Of a stretch of 64,000 nt of DNA, positions 61,543 through 64,000 are shown in pieces. The notes under the pieces were generated by a model. The model had not been told where the DNA came from, did not search any database, and saw only the letters and a list, made by a program, of their open reading frames with translations. The translations under genes and the position numbers were made by a program. Positions within the stretch are counted from its first letter, which is position 1; each line of letters begins with the position of its first letter. Origin of the DNA: Ascaris suum (lineage: Eukaryota > Nematoda > Chromadorea > Rhabditida > Ascarididae); assembly GCA_013433145.1 (NCBI GenBank), contig CM024170.1, positions 1,195,214 through 1,259,213 of the forward strand, read 5' to 3'.

Positions 61543-64000
61543 CTGAATAACATATCATGACAATCAATCCAAAAAAGCTGACTAGCCATTTCATTCTCTC
61601 ATGCACGAAATATTACCTGCTGAGCTTTATATGATTTTAGATCAAGTAAAAATTTGGAGATTTATGCTTCAGGGCCATAGACTTCTGATTGCTTATTGTC
61701 TCATCGATCGGACTTGCGAATAAACACATTTATAACTCATTAATAAACTTATTTATGTGCCACGTTTAGTTCCTAACCCTCCTTGTATGCCACGATCTCG
61801 TGCAATAAGAATCTACCTCGTCTTCTTCCTCATCATCGCTCTCAAAAAAAAAATCATGCCCCTTCTAGCGGCACATATATAAATCCCTTGGAATTTATGT
61901 CAACAAGAATGGGACTCCCTGCAAATTAAAGTCAAGCTTCTGCATTGATACCAAATGAAATAATACCTAACCAAAAGGCCGCCTCGGATATATGAGACCT
62001 GAAATTGCAAGAACTGCCACTACCCTACTTTCTTACCCCCATATATCCTCTCCATTAAATAAATCGCCAATAGAGGCGATGAATATTGTACTAACCACTT
62101 ATATTCGAACGACTTACATTAAGGCCATTAAGATCGGCGATATGATAGCTGAGAAGTTGTAATGGAATCACGGTGAGGACGTTTTGGACACAGTCAACCG
62201 TCTTAGGGATACGCAGCACATGAGATCGTCCTGCGAGATCCTTCTCGGGCACTTCCACATCGGCAATCATGATCGGATCACCCTCACGTGCGATTACTTG
62301 CTGTAGCGCATTCAGCGACTTCTTAAACATTTTATCCGCTTGTGGTAGTCCTCGAAAATCTTCCGTTTAAAGAGCCACAAATTTCGGAAATTCTTAAGAA
62401 CCGTTCAGATAACCCAAACACCAACAGTGCTAGAAAGGTTGCAAGCCACGAACGACTTAGGCCGTCATGAAAAGTTCAGCTGTGCGAAAGAAACATCGCC
62501 GCTTTACCCAAGCTTATCCTCTCCATGAGAAAGAGAAGAAGGCTGATCGTTTCAGGCTTGAGACATTCTGAGAAAATCCTTCTCTACTTTGTGGAAATAC
62601 GCAGGAGTTTTAAGAGGAAAGGGCGGCTCTTTTCAGCTCCTCGCACTCCCCCTCCCTCCGCGCGCACAAAACCATCCCAGCAGAGCACAGCCTACGTCAG
62701 AAGCAAAAGTTCCTTGGAAAACAGCATAACTGAGACCAAAATACCACTCACTTAACGTTCATGTGAGAGGAATAAGAATTTTGTGAGTTTCGATACGAAA
62801 ATGAGCAAATCTCTAGTCATAAACAATGACGGCCGCACATTTTTCCCATTCTACTAATCTCATTCTAATTTATGCTCACAATTTTCTGACTCAAAAAGTC
62901 GCTTCATTTCCTGCTAAGTTCGAATTATAAGTCTGAAACATTTTCCCTTCAAAAAAAAGGATGTAAGAACGGTGTTTACTGGGAGTTCACAATATCTTCA
63001 CAATGGCAAAATTAACAAAATTCCCTCTAATTTACAATCTGCCCCCATAATTCGAGTTAATACAAACTGACCAAATGGCACGTTAAAAACCCATAATTAT
63101 ATAAAACAATCAAATCACTACCAAAAAAACCGATCATAAACTGTTGTGATATAATAGCACCGACTCATTTCGGCAATCTATAATCATTTCAGATGGATAT
63201 TTGCGCATATAAAAAGGACAAGTCCGTTGATTTCACGTTCTTTAAAAAAACAAACCGCCACTGAGCGAGATGCACCACTGTGACCAGCTGCGATATTAGC
63301 AGCTGAGAATATAGAATGGCAACGTGTCAGCGGATATGGTGTGATTTGCACTTCTCATAATCCACTCGATCACCGATCAAACAATTAGAATAAATTTGAA
63401 TATAAGAAAATGAAATTTCTCATAAATCTTTCAAGAATTTTTGATGCAATCGTATCGGTTACCTTATATACGTTGTCACTGCAAATGATCATTACAATTC
63501 CGAGATTACGATCGACCATTGCCAATGGACCATGCTTCAACTCACCGCTCATTATACCCTCGCAATGCATATATGATAACTCCTGAAAAAAAGAACCTAC
63601 TTAATATCACAAACTCTTCATTCCTCATTTCGCTATCATTTATTCCTTAGTGCCAATTAATTCGCAACTCAGCGACAGCACCTTCCATGAATAGAGAGAT
63701 ACATCCAAAGCGACTCAATAAACCGCTTCTCGGGAAAAATGGAATGAATAACAGTTGGACAAATGCGCCAGAATCTTAACGCACACACTGAAAAACCATT
63801 ACACTAAGCTCCATTGGATGAAAATTCATAGAAAAGGGAGTTAAAGCCGATAGCCTGACACTTCTTTCAAATGTCATGAACTGTCCATCGATGTCATCAT
63901 GTAACTGTAAGCGACCGAGTGCACAATGAGTAATGAAAAAGCAAACGAGTACTAACCTTGACTTTGAGTGCACCCTCAAGGCACGTCGCGAAATTGAAAC
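61498..64000 (-). CDS. GFPT: glutamine:fructose-6-phosphate amidotransferase, C-terminal exons (partial)
   Basis: GFAT makes glucosamine-6-phosphate from fructose-6-phosphate and glutamine in the cytosol, the committed step of the hexosamine (UDP-GlcNAc) pathway feeding chitin, N-glycans and O-GlcNAc. The last four exons are present, phase 0 throughout: 64000-63957 (cut by the window), 63582-63463, 62321-62118, 61542-61498. They cover the end of the isomerase domain (second SIS half): NFATCLEGALKVK, then CEGIMSGELKHGPLAMVD, then the loop SLNALQQVIARE, PKTVDCVQNVLTVIPLQLLS, and the invariant C-terminal VDRPRNLAKSVTVE. This C-tail carries the lysine that helps bind and ring-open the sugar. Upstream exons lie beyond the window. 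Paralogue (gfat-1 versus gfat-2 type) cannot be told. Confidence 0.96.
62118..62321 (-). CDS. GFPT: GFAT exon: NALQQV to TVIPLQLLS
   Basis: Acceptor aatgtttaag (a non-CAG site, but required by homology), donor cttaat|gtaagt, phase 0/0, 68 codons. Confidence 0.95.
63463..63582 (-). CDS. GFPT: GFAT exon: GELKHGPLA motif
   Basis: Acceptor tttttttcag, donor tataag|gtaacc, phase 0/0, 40 codons starting ELSYMHCEGIMSGELKHGPL. Confidence 0.95.
63957..64000 (-). CDS. GFPT: GFAT exon (window-truncated)
   Basis: FNFATCLEGALKVK then donor gtcaag|gttagt, phase 0. Corresponds to human YHYATCLEGALKIK. Confidence 0.93.

Overview
Eukaryotic, metazoan DNA, most probably a nematode. The window is AT-rich, genes are broken into short exons (23-315 bases) by long introns, four (TA)n microsatellites are present, and a decayed LINE lies at 37-38 kb. 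The nematode reading is an inference. It rests on the glutamine:fructose-6-phosphate amidotransferase (GFAT) C-terminus, whose last residues VDRPRNLAKSVTVE look worm-like to me. No search could be run. I built exons by hand from conserved motifs, splice signals and intron-phase agreement. Ends marked uncertain may be off by one splice site.

Layout. (1) 4.1-9.1 kb, minus: a secreted multi-domain sushi/CCP-like protein. Eleven phase-consistent exons run from a signal peptide, and the 3' end was not found. A roughly 30-bp minisatellite sits in one intron. (2) 11.2-35.3 kb, minus: a large gene for the Rif1 replication-timing/PP1-targeting protein. About 25 exons follow the vertebrate Rif1 HEAT-repeat order, then an S/TP-rich basic tail, then a PP1-docking module with a SILK-type GILK and an RVxF motif. 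The N-terminal exon(s) and a few internal exons were not found. A SANT-like ORF (11.6-11.9 kb) resembling the BRD8 N-terminus lies inside or just behind its 3' end. A small plus-strand membrane-protein candidate (34.5-35.0 kb) is nested in one of its introns. (3) 37.2-38.3 kb, minus: a broken non-LTR reverse transcriptase. (4) 46.3-47.5 kb, minus: three C-terminal exons of an unrecognised gene. (5) 50.7-53.4 kb, plus: a two-exon candidate neuropeptide precursor (signal peptide, amidation site, RRRR cleavage site) with a possible PDF-like core. (6) 54-60 kb: weak candidates for small secreted or membrane proteins, including a two-cysteine peptide at 55.5-55.7 kb. (7) 61.5-64.0 kb, minus: the last four exons of GFAT, entering from beyond the window.

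The genes do not form an obvious pathway. Rif1 is nuclear (replication timing and DNA repair through PP1). GFAT is cytosolic (hexosamine pathway). The sushi protein and peptide candidates are secreted. Large stretches (0.2-3.4, 9.1-10.6, 38.7-46.3, 47.5-50.7, 55.7-58.5 kb) hold nothing I can support beyond repeats.
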